Part shown: one piece after another, positions 9,871 through 21,373 of the stretch
Numbering within the stretch: position 1 is the first letter of the stretch
How the letters are laid out: each line of letters begins with the position of its first letter
From: Chimonanthus salicifolius
Lineage: Eukaryota; Streptophyta; Magnoliopsida; Laurales; Calycanthaceae
Assembly: GCA_013350335.1 (NCBI GenBank)
Contig: CM023541.1
Coordinates: 35,394,739-35,458,738 of the forward strand
Direction: 5' to 3'
Length of the DNA stretch: 64,000 bases
Translations under genes and position numbers: made by a program
Notes under the pieces: model-generated
The model's input: only the letters and a program-made list of their open reading frames with translations
Databases searched by the model: none
Told to the model about the DNA's origin: nothing

Positions 9871-12800
9871 ATGTTACTCAGGTTCTTGCTGAACTCGAGT
9901 TCACAATCCATCGAGTGAAAGTCTTGACAACTCCTGATGGCCGCGTCATGGATCTTTTCTTCATCACAGATGGCATGTGAGGCTTCGGATTTGGATGCAT
10001 TGATGGGATTTCTTAGTTTAATAATGTTTTGTGGTTGTTATGATACAATTGTACTTCAATGTGTCATATATGTTTCCATCTGTCTGCTTGGATTAACTGG
10101 CATTTTGCTTAGAATTTGACTTTCTTATTTGCTAATCAATAGATGTTGCTATTGTGTTATCTAATTCTCTTTTAATTTAACATTATTTTTGTCATCAAAA
10201 TAATTAACATTTGATCTTAGAGCTTTTATGGATTCTGGTTTCATTCTCTGTTTTCTTAACCCGTTAACTAAATTTATTGCAATTCACGGACATGATTTTC
10301 TTGTATCTTGCTTATAAATGTGGTTAGTCAGGTTATCCTATTCATATATATTTTTTTTTATTTCATGTTTTCTAGTCTGATTACATGGAAAAGAAAATGA
10401 AACAACATTATTAAAGGCGGACTTACTATAATGCAAGAAGTTCTAATAAGGTTATCTCATATAAAGGAAGAATAACACATGAGCTTATGGTTTTCTTTCA
10501 GATCATCATTTCTTTGTTTTGAATCTTAATAGTGTTATTCAAGACTTGTTTATTTTTCTTTTAAGAATTTTAATATATTTGATTGCTACTTTTGATGTTG
10601 TATCATGTACCCAAACCAACATACACGATCACTAGATGAAGAGCATGAAACTTTGCATGGGAACTTGAAGAAAACACTGCATGAATTGGTATCACTCATG
10701 CATCAGAGACACCAAAGGAACCAACACAAATCCACATAGGATGAGTTCTTCTCAAGCAACCATACATATGGTGGATTTTAGAAAATCTGAAGTTGCTGGT
10801 GATGGAAATCCAACCTCTTCTAAGGGAGAAGAAAGAGATTAGAGAGTGTACAATTTTGCTTGTGGAATGGGATTGGGATATCGGACTCATTACAAACCAA
10901 ACTCACTCACATAGATATTACTGACGTAATGACGTAAGACATAAGTGAAGTATGCCCAAAAATGAGGTGAGGACATTCAAAACCCTAAATCTAACAAGGT
11001 AATAAAGAAAAATATGAAATTTGAATGAAAACTACTGCTACATGCTCAAAATATACAATAAAAACGTTGATTTAAGAAGAAAATATTCCGTATTTAATAA
11101 TTAAAAACAGGATCTATGCAAATAACATGACAAAATCAAAAGATCTAAAGAGATACATAGCATGCAAGCATATTAAACCTTGAAAGTAATCACAAATCAA
11201 GATTAGGGCTTGCAAATATCCTAAGATCAGACCCCACAGGGGTAGTTCAGCTAGTAATGTTCTGCCTCAAGAAGCGGGATGGTGCGAGTTCGAGTCCCCA
11301 TGGTGTAACCCGGTGGCTATCTTGTGGGGGTGTGGGACATCACTTGAAGGGGGGGTTTAGTAGGGTTGTGCTCGAGATTCCCCCCCTCCATCATCAAACA
11401 TATATATATATATATATATATCAGATTCAAGACAAGCTTCCACAAACAAGTGAAAAAGAATTCTTGATGAAAAAATCAAGTCCTACTTGAATCCAAACCC
11501 AAAAAGACTTGGAATGGGGCTAAGAAAGGGCTGTTTGGGGGTTTTCAGTACATAAAAGTTCACTACAAGGTATGGAATCAAGTTGGAAAGCAAAAAAAAG
11601 GGTGCAAAACGGGACTGAAAACAGTCCGTCGGTACGGTGGTACGGTTAGTGGAGTTTGGGTTGGGATGACCTGCTGAGTTGAGATCCGGCCTGGTTGGGT
11701 TAGATTTGGGTTTGTTTGGGATTTTTGGGCTGTTTAGGGTTCTGAAAATGCGGAAAAATGGAAAAAGTTGGAGGAGAAGAAAAAGGGAGGAGAAGAAGAA
11801 AAGAGAAGAGAAAGGGATAGAAAGCACATAATTTCTTGGAGTCGCACCAAAGGAGGGATAGAAACACACTACCAGTATTCTCAAGAGAGCATGCAGAAAT
11901 TCTTCACTTGTATTGTATGTGAAATAATGAGTATACAAGTAATTATAAGAAAAATCTATGAAACCCTAGAAGCACACACGTGTGAACAATACAAACCCTT
12001 TAAATTAACTTGTTACATTCAATAAAATTGATACTAAAATAAAAATAAAATAAACAATAAAGTAAGCTTCCTAAATCCACTACTATGGTAATTCTGGATC
12101 CATTTAACAGTTTGGATCAAACCAATCACAATCCGACGGACAAAACAACTCCTCCCAATAACCGATCTGATGAAATGAACGATTAGATCAATCAACATTA
12201 GATTTGTTGGTCATCCCCCAACCATATTGTCCTGATAGCTGAAATCTTGGAAGTTATCATGGACGTCCTCGTCATATAAGCTACTAGTTTAGATCCTAAA
12301 CTTTTTACTTAAAACCTACTAAAAGTAGTCATGCTAATTGTAATTAGAAATATCAAAATTCTAACCTTCAAAACTTGTCCCTTAAGTTTCTCTCCAAGTC
12401 AAATCTAAATCAAAACTTGATTCTAAAAAATGCAATATCCAAAAATATCTAATTCTAATTTAGACAAGATTCACCTGATTGCGGGGTGAGACCTACCAGC
12501 AAGTAATAATGCCCTTTTCGCGTGCACCAAGTCAGCAGTGACTCGACCTACATCTTTTTGTTATTGTGAAATAAATAGTTAACCAGAACCCTTCTTGTGG
12601 TTAATACGAACAATTTTTTTCATCTCATTAATAAGTAGATAATAATGGTTTCATATGCAATGTTTTTTATGGACGAAGATGCATGATATCATAAAATGTG
12701 CCTAATATTGACTGATTTAAGCCTATATTCCATTTTAGGGAACTTTTGCACACAAAAAGGAGACAAGACGAAACAATGGAGCGACTGAATGCTATTCTGG

Positions 12801-14045
12801 GAGAATCCTGTATAACTTGTGAGCTTCATTCAGTAGGGCCAGAGTATGAAAGTTTTCAACAGGGATTATCTTCTCTATCACCAGCAGTTGCTGAAGAGTT
12901 GTTTAGCTTGGAGCTATCAGAGAATGAAAAGTATTCACAAACTCTTGCTCTAGACTCATCAAAGCTTAAAAAGGCAAACATAACCTTGGACAACTCCTTG
13001 AGCCGTGGTCACACTTTGCTTCAAATAAATTGTGTTGATCAAAAGGGTCTCCTTTATGACATCATGAGAACTTTAAAGGATTGCAGCATTCAGGTGTGCA
13101 ATGATCTTTTTGTTTCATTTTTCTACAAGTTGTCATTTCTATGTGGATTATAATTGGAGTTGTATGATTTATGAAAAAGACAAAAAAATCTTGGTGCATC
13201 ATACTTGAACTAGGGGAAAAAAAGTTGACCAACCTGTTAAATGATATGCACATACTAATGACGTGTAATCAAGTCTAATGATATGCACATACTAATGACA
13301 AAACTGCTTATTATGAGTAAAATGCTATTCAAAGCGAACATGTACATGTATACTTATCTAGATACAACAACAGTATCATGAATGCACACTAATATCAGTC
13401 ACTTTCCTTGTGTGGCATTTCAAAATAAGCAATATATGCAACACTACTTCGTTTTTTTTTTTTTGTTTTCCATTTTCTGATAAAAGAAATGTTCTACTTT
13501 TCATCTAGGTATCTTATGGGCGGTTTTCATCGAATACGAAAGGCTACCGTGAGGTGGATCTGTTTGTCCAGCAGATAGATGGGAAAAAAATTGTTGACCC
13601 TAAGAAGCAGAGTGCTCTATCATCTCGTTTGAGGTTGGAGATACTACATCCATTGCGGGTGACAATTGCCAATCGTGGCCCTGATACTGAACTTCTGGTA
13701 GCCAATCCAGTTGAAGTGTGTGGGAAAGGAAGGCCTCGTGTCTTTCATGATGTCACACTCGCTTTGAAATTGCTTGGAATCTGCATTTTCTCAGTAAAGA
13801 TATAAGAAAAACATATTTCTCTAACATTGGGGTTTTATCATTTTCCCTATCACTTATTGTGTGAAGTCATATTATTAACTCTCTTGCATTTGGCTCAGGC
13901 TGAAATTGGGAGGCACTCGACATCAGATCGCCAATGGGAGGTCTACAGATTCCTTCTGGAAGAAACCGACAAGTTTCCACTCGCAAATAGTCAAGCAAGA
14001 AAGCAGATTTTAGACGGAGTGAGAAAAACGTTGATGGGTTGGTGA
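9871..14045 (+). CDS. ACT domain-containing protein, ACR9/ACR10-like (3' four exons)
   Basis: Plant ACR proteins are arrays of four ACT domains thought to act as amino-acid or nitrogen-status sensors rather than enzymes; the ligand of the ACR9/ACR10 group is not settled. Four exons join in frame with GT-AG introns: 9871-9976, 12739-13093, 13509-13793 and 13899-14045 (893 coding bases, 297 codons plus stop). Exon 1 here gives the end of ACT2 (LAELEFTIHRVKVLTTPDGR, DLFFITDGM). Exons 2-3 give the linker and ACT3 (HTLLQINCVDQKGLLYDIMR, then YGRFSSNTKGYREVDLF). Exons 3-4 give ACT4 (ANRGPDTELLVANPVEVCGK, GRPRVFHDVTLALKLLGIC, then RQWEVYRFLLEE). The protein ends KTLMGW, as in the family. No stop or frameshift is seen, so this part looks functional. 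About 110-120 N-terminal residues (ACT1 and half of ACT2) are not in the window, so the gene is either interrupted or has an intron longer than 9.8 kb. Confidence 0.9.
9977..12738 (+). other. ACR gene intron (2.76 kb) carrying a SINE
   Basis: Starts gtgagg and ends ccattttag, between the exons coding FFITDGM and ELLHTKRRQ. It is AT-rich. It holds a SINE at 11231-11421 with a TA tail and a purine-rich run at 11767-11825. Nothing else coding was recognised. Confidence 0.8.
11231..11421 (+). mobile_element. tRNA-derived SINE (Au-like) in the ACR intron
   Basis: Begins ggggtagttcagctagtaatg, which resembles a pol III A box, and has gcgagttcgagtcccc about 40 bp further on, which resembles a B box (GGTTCGANTCC). 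A GT/G-rich body follows, ending in a (TA)n run at 11400-11421. The internal promoter layout and terminal simple repeat are typical of plant SINEs. No clear target duplication was found. Confidence 0.65.
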
Positions 14046-14340
14046 GCTCATCTTGTGAGTTTCCCTGTATTCCTAATGATTGCCCCTGGACTTTTTTTAA
14101 TTAGTCGAAGATGATTTTCCTAGGAGTACATGGTGTAATGATCTATATCCATATGTACTGACCATTACCTTCTAAATATAGTGAATGCATGTGATTCCAA
14201 TATTTTGGATATTTTGGTCATAACTGAAAAATTGTGGTAGTCTGTTTCCGTTAATTGATAGATTCCAAGTTTGAGAGATTAATAGAAGTCTACTCAATAA
14301 AATCCTGCTGTTTGATTGTCTGTGGAGGAGAGAGTGATTT

Positions 14341-14406
14341 TCGTCCCTGGAGCAGAGACAATCCATGGATATATCGTCCCTGGAGCAGAGACAATCCATG
14401 GATATA
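14341..14406. repeat. 33-bp tandem duplication
   Basis: Two identical consecutive copies of a 33-bp unit beginning tcgtccctggagcagagaca, at 14341 and 14374. Confidence 0.85.
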
Positions 14407-14514
14407 AGAGAGGACTGTAAGTGTGGTGGAATGATAATTGGAGATCCTCTTAACTCCAATTGTCTATATAATTAGTGATGATGTTATTTCCCTAGCATGC
14501 CTGGTGATTATGAT

Positions 14515-14592
14515 AGGAAAACATCAGAGCCTCGAGTGCTAGGAAAACGTCAGAGCCTCGAGTGCTAGGAAAATATCAGAGCCTTGAGAGCT
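14515..14592. repeat. 26-bp tandem repeat, three copies
   Basis: Three consecutive 26-bp units beginning aggaaaac/aggaaaat and containing tcagagcc; units 1 and 2 differ at one base, unit 3 at several. Confidence 0.85.
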
Positions 14593-15191
14593 GAAACACA
14601 TTACCAATTCTGTAAAGAGTCTTGTGTTGCTGTCATGTTTTAATTATTCCCTATTTTTCAATTTAGTTTATTCCATCTGTTTCAATTTAGTTGTCTGATA
14701 TGTATTTTGTATTTTGAGACTGTTCCAAAATAGTTGTCTGATATACTTTTTTGATTCTCTCTCTTTTTATCTATCTACTTTTTTTTTTTTGAGGTCTGGA
14801 GGTGTCCAGGCGTCACACCCGACTAATCCTCCGAGGTGTGTAAAAACCTCTCTATCCGCACATATTTATCTATCTACTCTTGGAGAGAAGTTCATAAGCC
14901 TTTTGAAAAGCCCGCCTTTAAAAAAATTAAATTTTCAAAAAGGACAACTAAAATGGGACGGAAGTATAAGTTTGTGATTCTATTCTAATTCCATCTTGAA
15001 TAGTTGTTCTTTCATTTAATTTCTAGATGAAAGAAAACCTATATGCTTGATTGCTCTTTCTTAGATTACGTTGGCATAGCCATTGTTGCCATTAGTTGGC
15101 TTGTTGGCATTATTGCTTTGTAGTTGCATCTGCAAGAAATCAGGAGGATCTTAGGTACCACTTTTCAGTCTAGAATAATGGAAAATCAATC

Positions 15192-15192
<1 letters not shown>

Positions 15193-15240
<48 letters not shown>
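15193..15240. repeat. (TA)n microsatellite
   Basis: About 24 uninterrupted TA dinucleotides in AT-rich intergenic DNA. Confidence 0.9.
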
Positions 15241-15242
<2 letters not shown>

Positions 15243-15779
15243 ATAATGATGTCAATTCCATATTCCTAGATAGGATATTAAATCAAATAACAGATCAAGT
15301 TTATTATATATTTAATTCTACTGTTAGAATTGAAATTTCACTAAAGAGATGAAGTATTGAGCGGTAGGGGATATTACGAATTAGATCTGCCTGATAGAAC
15401 TAAAATATATTAACTGAATTAAATAGTAACTCAGATACAAAATAGTTCTTTGGGGTTTATTTACCTCCACATCTAGTGATGATACCTACATCCTAGATTG
15501 TTCAATGGCACTACTCTAAAAGTATTAGAGGAAGTTTCAGAAAAAAGATATCGAAGATTTCCAAGGTTACAAGTCAATTATTGAATAGTGGAAATCTAGA
15601 TATGATGTTAACGAAAGAAATAAAACTTATTTTACTTGTGTAAGATTTTTATTTAGAACATGAAGAATAATTGTTCAAGTTCTTTGATTCTTCTCTAACA
15701 AAAGAAAATTCATCCAATGATGAAACGACATCATTACAGGAATCAAATTTAGAATAAAAATTTGAAACAGTAAACGTGG

Positions 15780-16443
15780 TGGTAGAAGAACAACTTTCTA
15801 ACATTGATATTTCTTCTGAAGGAGGAGAAGAAGAAACTAGAGAAACACTTCTAGATTATATCTTGAACCTACAAGTTAAATTTAAAACTATAAAAACAAA
15901 ATAAGGTTCAACTTCTTATCCAGAAGAACATGTCCCTATTCAACAAAGGAGGGATGATCTGAACAAACATATTGTAGGTCAAAATGGAATTTATTTAGAC
16001 CTAACTAACGTTCACCCTAATCTTTAGGGTTGAATGGGCACAATACATGTCCGTCATCATCACTAATTATAGATCCACTTAGAAACCATCTGGATTCATT
16101 GACTATTTAGCCGCTACCCTCCAAGAAAATGTTTTCAATTGATTGAGACATTGGAAAGATTCGAAGGAAAACCATTTTAAAAACGATTGATAGAAGAGTT
16201 TTGACTCTACCCTTGATGAGTTCAGTGGTGAAATAGGAAAGGAGTTCATTGGTAAATGATCTATAGATCTCACTAAGTTAAAATTATGCGATATATGTGA
16301 ATTCATGACATACCTAAAAACATTTGAAAAAACACTATCACAAAACAAGTCGTGAACAAAAAGAATTCTCGTTAATACAATTTTTCAATGAACTCTTAAC
16401 TTTGTGAAAACAGTTATCCTCAGCTTTTTTATAAAACCCGGAT
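15780..16443 (+). pseudogene. Decayed coding remnant, possibly caulimovirid-like, left part
   Basis: The plus strand shows interrupted reading frames with non-random peptide segments (for example FIDYLAATLQENVFN and LCDICEFMTYLKTFEKTLS) broken by many stops and shifts. It lies directly left of the 1.4-kb insertion and in the same orientation as the movement-protein-like remnant at 17886-18540. It probably belongs to the same decayed ORF, perhaps a coat-protein-like region. This is a weak call: there is no catalytic motif to anchor it. Confidence 0.3.
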
Positions 16444-16448
16444 GAAAG
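16444..16448. repeat. Target-site duplication of the 1.4-kb gypsy element, left
   Basis: gaaag immediately before TGTTATG; repeated at 17881-17885 after the right LTR. Confidence 0.8.
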
Positions 16449-16791
16449 TGTTATGTGCGTCATCGGGTCACGCTGTGCATGGGACATGTGTTTAACTATA
16501 GATTGGTCAACAGTAATAAAAAATCGATGTTAATCTTGATTGGGTTATTATCAAGGTTATCCTTAGACTTTTGAATTTTAATTTGATCTCTTCCTTGATT
16601 GAAGGAAGTATGCTTTATTTATTGCTTAGAGTTGATAGTAAGAAATGAGAAGAAAAGTTTATTTCTTAAGAACTCAAGGAGTTAGGAGGCCGGGACGCCC
16701 TATTTCTACTCTTCTCTCTTCTCCCCTTTTTTTATTTGAAACCACAGTTTTAGACGCAACAACACGCCCAAAACAGTGCAGGCACACTGTA
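16449..16791 (+). repeat. 5' LTR of the 1.4-kb gypsy element
   Basis: Matches 17502-17880. It ends cacactgta, a CA-to-TA change relative to the partner end cgctgca. Confidence 0.82.
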
Positions 16792-17501
16792 AGGTATCAG
16801 AGTCAGGTTCCTTCAATGGCCGAAGATATTTTCAACACTTAGTTAGATGAGATGATGTATCTCTTGAAGAAGGCGATGGAGAATCAAAATAGACGTTTGA
16901 ACGACGTGGTGAACCGATTGACTTGTAGTAGAGTCTCGCCTGGAGATGCTCTCCAATGGACAAACTCAAGAACACGAGGAAGCTTCAACAGTAAAGTCAC
17001 CGGCTCGAGAGTCTCTTACAGCGGGAGGATACACTGACCATGCCATTCCCACTCGTATGGTACAACTTGAGTTTCCTTGATTTGATGGGACAATGAGTTG
17101 TTTCTTAGATGTGAGTAAAGAAAACAACATAACCATAGGACATATATATATATATATATATGTTTGTCATTGACAAGGAAAGAAAATGTGACGATCTTGG
17201 AAAGACATTCCAGATGGTTCCACACATCACTGCAACCACTAAAGACTGGATTCAATCTATATCTCTTGTTTCTCTTGATGAAAAAGAAGGTCGAGCATAT
17301 GTTTGTGTGATAGAAATGGGTGGAACTATAGTTGGAGAGGCGGGCAGTAGAAGTGTGGTGAAGAAAGGGATAAAGAGGTGACTAAGGTGCAAGGGAGCGA
17401 CTCAAAGAATGAAGATGACTTTTGGAAGTTTTACCATAAACACTAGGCCAAGTTATCAGATTTCCTCCTCGTGGATGATGTCGGATCCAAGCAGGGAGGA
17501 A

Positions 17502-17880
17502 TGTTATGTGCCTCATTGGCTCATGCCGTGCATGGGACACGTATTTAGCTATAGATTGGTTAACAGTAATAAAAAATCGATGTTAATCTTGATTGGGTTA
17601 TCATCAAGGTTATCCTTAGACTTTTGAATTTAAATTTGAAATGTTGTTTCTTATCCTGTAATCTCTTCATTGATTGAAGAAAGTGTAATTTATTTATTGC
17701 TTAGAGTTGATAGTAAGAAATAAGAAGAAAAAATTATTTCTTAGGAACTCACGGAGTTAGGAGGTCAGGACGCTCTCGAAGTCATTCCACTATTTCTACT
17801 CTTCCCTCTTCTCCCCTTTCTTATTTGAAATCACAGTTTTAGATGTAACAACACGCCCAAAACAGCACGAACACGCTGCA
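17502..17880 (+). repeat. 3' LTR of the 1.4-kb gypsy element
   Basis: Partner of 16449-16791; the purine tract abuts its left edge and TSD gaaag its right edge. Confidence 0.82.
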
Positions 17881-17885
17881 GAAAG

Positions 17886-18540
17886 ATACTTTAGGTGCTA
17901 GAGCAAACTGCACCTATAGGCTAATTCCGGATCAGTGTCTCAAAGCGAATGCTTCAAAACAAGTAAAAAATCAAATCTCTAAGTCTTCAATGGGACAAAC
18001 TACTTGTGATAAAATCCTCCAAGAAAAACTTGACGTGGGATGTAAGGTACCAAAGCCCTTTGTAAGAAAATATGAATTGTCGTATGATGATTAAGTTCAA
18101 TATGAACTTGAATCAGAAACAGAAGATGAAGATAGATAACCAAATCATTTTTATGATGAAAGAAAAAGAAACTGAGAAAATGATCCTCAAACAAATGAAG
18201 AATTATTTCAAGAAGCTCCAACCAATGAACTTCAAGATCTTCGTATGGGAAATGTCATAGGGGAAGAAATGGAGATAACCCCCTCCAATTTTGAAAAAAT
18301 TAAAAATCTCAAACTAGAAGAGATTTATAAATGAAGTCTAAATTTTAAATTTTGGGATACAAGACATTTTGAACACTTTAGTGGGGTGCTACCTGCAAAA
18401 TTCACTGAAGGAAAAATAGAAATACCTATTTTTTCTCAAGAAAAAATTTGGAGATTTAAACAAAAGTATCCAAAACTTAGATTCATTCATATAGGGATAA
18501 TTCAAATTGAATTAACATCCCTGCATAGAGTAGGAATGAA
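17886..18540 (+). pseudogene. Movement-protein-like remnant of an endogenous pararetrovirus-type element
   Basis: From about 18260 to 18540 the plus strand encodes a stretch with features of 30K-superfamily movement proteins of caulimovirid-type elements: EEMEITPSNFEKIKNLKLEE, a TGA stop at about 18332, then FEHFSGVLPAKFTEGKIEIP, PIFSQEKIWRF and RFIHIGIIQIELTSLHR. Similarity stops abruptly after about 18540. Upstream of it an acidic, Lys/Glu-rich region with stops continues leftward to the gypsy insertion, which splits the same ORF. No protease, reverse transcriptase or RNase H of the same element is visible, so it is a short dead fragment. A genomic repeat ORF of other origin is the alternative. 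Confidence 0.45.
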
Positions 18541-19290
18541 ATAACATCCCAAACTTTAGATATTTGTCATCATTTTTATTGATTCTGATAGAGATTAAAG
18601 ATGTTAGAATCCCCTTTAAGATAAGTGTTTTTGTCGCAACAACAAAGTAGCTAACACTCAATCTCAAAGGGCCACTCTCTATTGAATTTATGGAGTGTGT
18701 GTGGATTGGGAGGTTTACACGTGTCTCGAAGATTAGCCGGATGAGACTCCTAGACACTTCGATTTTAAAAAAAGAAGAGACTTTTGGAAATGATTTACAA
18801 ACACATTTTAAGTCAGCTGTTTATTTATTATATCGCTGGTAACTTGGTTGATCGACTAAAAGAGCAATTTGAGAAGTTCAAGAAAGTCAAGCTTTCAGTG
18901 TCACCCTCACAATGCCTTTTCATTAAGACAGATCACCTTAATAAGGCCTCACATCTTATGAAAATAAAATGTTATTCTGTATTTTCATTAAATATTGCAT
19001 TGTTAACTGTTTAACTATTGGTGCATATTGATATTTACCTGGTTGCAAAATACTCTAAATAAAGATATAAAAATGCCCACTTTCTTTAGCATTCCCAGTC
19101 AAAATAGAAACAAAGGAAAAAAAGTTGAGTCTCACCTAGATTGATAGAATTCTACATTTGTTTGAGAATTAGAGGGGGAAAGAAAACGATACCGACCATA
19201 ACATTATCAAGCATGTTTAGATGAGAGCATGGATCCTTTGCACCAAAATGTAAGCAGATATAAGGTTTTGCACCACTCAAGTAGTTGATA
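18541..19290. other. Intergenic, nothing recognised
   Basis: AT-rich; short ORFs (for example 18784-19014) have no recognisable motif. Could contain further transposon debris. Confidence 0.4.
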
Positions 19291-19369
19291 AGAATCTAAG
19301 AGATTGGTGTGTTGTCTAAGAACCTTTTTCAGGAAGTGAAAGTTTTGAATTCGAATCTTATATGCTAAA

Positions 19370-19550
19370 GCAGGGATTAAAATCTCAGTATCGGCCGATA
19401 TTTTGGCCGAAAAATTTCTCTCCCCTATTTCTTTTTAATTAAAACCACCAATATCGACCAATACATATCGTATCGGCTGATATATATAGGTTTTAAAATC
19501 GATATATATGTCCAATACGATACATATCGGCTGGTACTGTCCATAGTTTA
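19370..19550. repeat. TATCGGCCGATA-type palindrome-rich repeat
   Basis: Several overlapping self-complementary or mutually inverted words occur within 180 bp: tatcggccgata, tatcgaccaata, tatcgtatcggctgata, atcgatatatat, aatacgatacatatcggct. The density of dyads suggests a decayed palindromic element or a short MITE-like repeat. A pol III B-box-like word (gaattcgaatct, 19348-19359) lies just upstream. Confidence 0.5.
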
Positions 19551-20266
19551 CCTAATGTGTATGGATAGAGACGCTTAAACGCGTTCCAAGGACTTGTCAG
19601 ATGATCTAAAAGACCCTAGCCACCTTGGTCATCAAAGAAAAAAAAAAGTAATTGATAAGACTAACAAGTCATTGTGGCCGCATTTCCACAACACCACCCA
19701 TGGGTCTAGTGCATAGTTGCAGAAAAAATGGTCATTCTTCAGCGGGAAGGAAGCTTCCACCCGTTTGGAAATACGAATCGACATGCATCCACAATCTCAC
19801 AACTTGAGTTAATCCATGGCTTTATTTGATTTTCCACATGAGAAAATTTGAGCATTTTGTTATTGTGAGGACTCAATGAAAAACTCCTCTTGCAATTGCC
19901 TTTCGTTGTGGGATTTCTTCATTTTAGGCAAAGTTAATCTCGTATTCTCGTGCATGTGAGGACTCGATGAAAAACTTCTCTTATAAGAATCTCAACGACT
20001 AGTTCTTGGGAGACTTTCACGATAACGGCTAAAGGACACCACCTAGACGATGAGTGAGATTAAAATATCTTGACTTGTATATGATGCATATAAAATTTAA
20101 TTTTGATTGGATAAGAGAAACTATGGCTTGTTAAGACCTTCAAATTTTCATAGTCATCTATGTGGAAATTTATCGAGTTCAATCCATGAACTTTAAAAGT
20201 CTAATTGATGTGAAATAGTGTATAGGTGCAATTCATAGGGGTAAGTGTGAACAAAATCGTGTCAGG

Positions 20267-20604
20267 GCCTAGAGCAAAATCATGTGGGCGCCCACGTTAG
20301 GTCCAAAGCAGACAATATTATCTTTGGATGGGGTCAAGTAGGGTCGTCACAAGCGGTATCAGAGCACGTTCAACACTCGGGCTGTGTGGGCTCTATTTGC
20401 ATGTGTGTGGACCCTCTCTGTGACATGACAGAGCCAGAGACGGGTCTGATCTTAAGGGGGTGGATTATAACACCCATCCACCAAAGTCCCACATCGGTTG
20501 GGAGGTGAGTGGTTATAAAGAAAAGCCCAGAGAAAAATCGTGTGCGCGCCCATGTGGAGCTCAAAGCAAACAATATCATCATTGGGTGGGGTCGGGTCAT
20601 CACA
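20267..20604 (+). mobile_element. TRIM element, related to the copia-nested TRIMs
   Basis: A left LTR remnant (20267-20351, ending gggtcgtcaca) is followed by a primer-binding site (gcggtatcagagc at 20354-20366), about 90 bp of non-coding interior and a purine tract (cttaagggggtgga at 20451-20464). A right LTR follows (20466-20604, tataacaccc to gggtcatcaca). The shared layout with 4939-5231 (ggtatcagagc, cagagccrgrgacg, aaggggg, cccacatcggt/cccacattgct, acaatat) shows one superfamily, but LTR sequence and length differ (139 against 194 bp). Confidence 0.75.
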
Positions 20605-21373
20605 ATAAGTGGATGTCAAGGAGAATTAGATCCATTTGGTCTAGTGTGGGGCCCCATAAATGAAAGTTCTTATGAAAATTGTTCTTAAGAGATCTTTGTC
20701 ACTGATCCCCATATACTAGTTTGTGCCTAACTTTGGTACAGATAGCCCAATGATACCCTTTGAGCCCACATGGATAGGCGGGTTTAATTGGATTTTGCTT
20801 GTGTATGGAGTTTATAAAATTTCGTCTTTATTCAATAAGAGAATGTATGTTTTTCAATGCCCTCAAAACTTCACATTTATCGAATGGTGAAAATTTATCG
20901 AATTGGATCAATGAATTTAAGTATCAAATTGGGTACATCTGCAATTCGCAGGTTTAGGTGGATATGAAGAGGTTTTGTGCCTTTGATCATTTCTTTTCAG
21001 AGTAAAATTGTTCATAGGTGAAATTCCAATTGAGATCCAATTGTCTCAATTTTGAGTAGATTAACAATTGGCTTCGAATCGAGACAAATATGAGGATTTG
21101 AGGTGATTCCTTGAAGAATTTCAGCTTCAGGTATCTCAATCTACAATTTGAGACAGATTTGATTTCTCCAATTTTCTCATTGTACACGTTGGAGACTTTT
21201 GAAAAGTGAAAATTCTACCTAGGCTTTCATGTAGGCCCGAACTTTACTTCCAAGTGAAAATCACTTCAAAGTCACCAAAGACAAAAACATTGTGATTGAT
21301 ATCCCAATGGCAGATGAGTACCAACAATGCTCGAAAGTCTTTCTTCGTGTAGTTACCCAAGTTAAGCCGATTT
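20605..21373. other. Intergenic, no gene recognised
   Basis: AT-rich with a diffuse repetition of 'aaatttatcgaattcaatc/aattggatcaatgaa' phrases between 20170 and 20930. No coding potential was recognised. Confidence 0.4.

Larger units (their letters stand above)
14046..15190. other. ACR 3' flank with small tandem repeats, no gene
   Basis: The probable 3' UTR of the ACR gene (14046 to about 14200) is followed by AT-rich sequence with two short tandem repeats (14341-14406 and 14515-14592). A possible SINE-like scrap lies near 14795-14880 (gtccaggcgtcacacccgac). Short ORFs here look random. Confidence 0.5.
16449..17880 (+). mobile_element. Non-autonomous Ty3/gypsy-derived element (large internal deletion)
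   Basis: A 1,432-bp element with LTRs of 343 bp (16449-16791) and 379 bp (17502-17880), both starting TGTTATGTG, and a perfect 5-bp TSD (gaaag). Its primer-binding site (ggtatcagag at 16793-16802) follows the left LTR and a purine tract (gcagggagga at 17491-17500) precedes the right LTR. The 710-bp interior keeps only the gag start: MAEDIFNT, a stop, then KKAMENQNRRLNDVVNRL, and further on RMVQLEFP-FDGT, typical of gypsy gag. All of pol is missing. It splits a decayed virus-like ORF. The LTRs differ at many sites, including a block around 17610-17640 and a 20-bp insertion near 17776, so it is old. Confidence 0.85.

Noticed and set aside
11231..11300. Possible tRNA gene
   Set aside because: A- and B-box-like words are present but the sequence does not fold into a cloverleaf and is followed by a SINE-type body and TA tail.
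19290..19370. A second SINE, from a B-box-like gaattcgaatct
   Set aside because: No matching A box at the expected distance; kept only as a note with the palindrome island.
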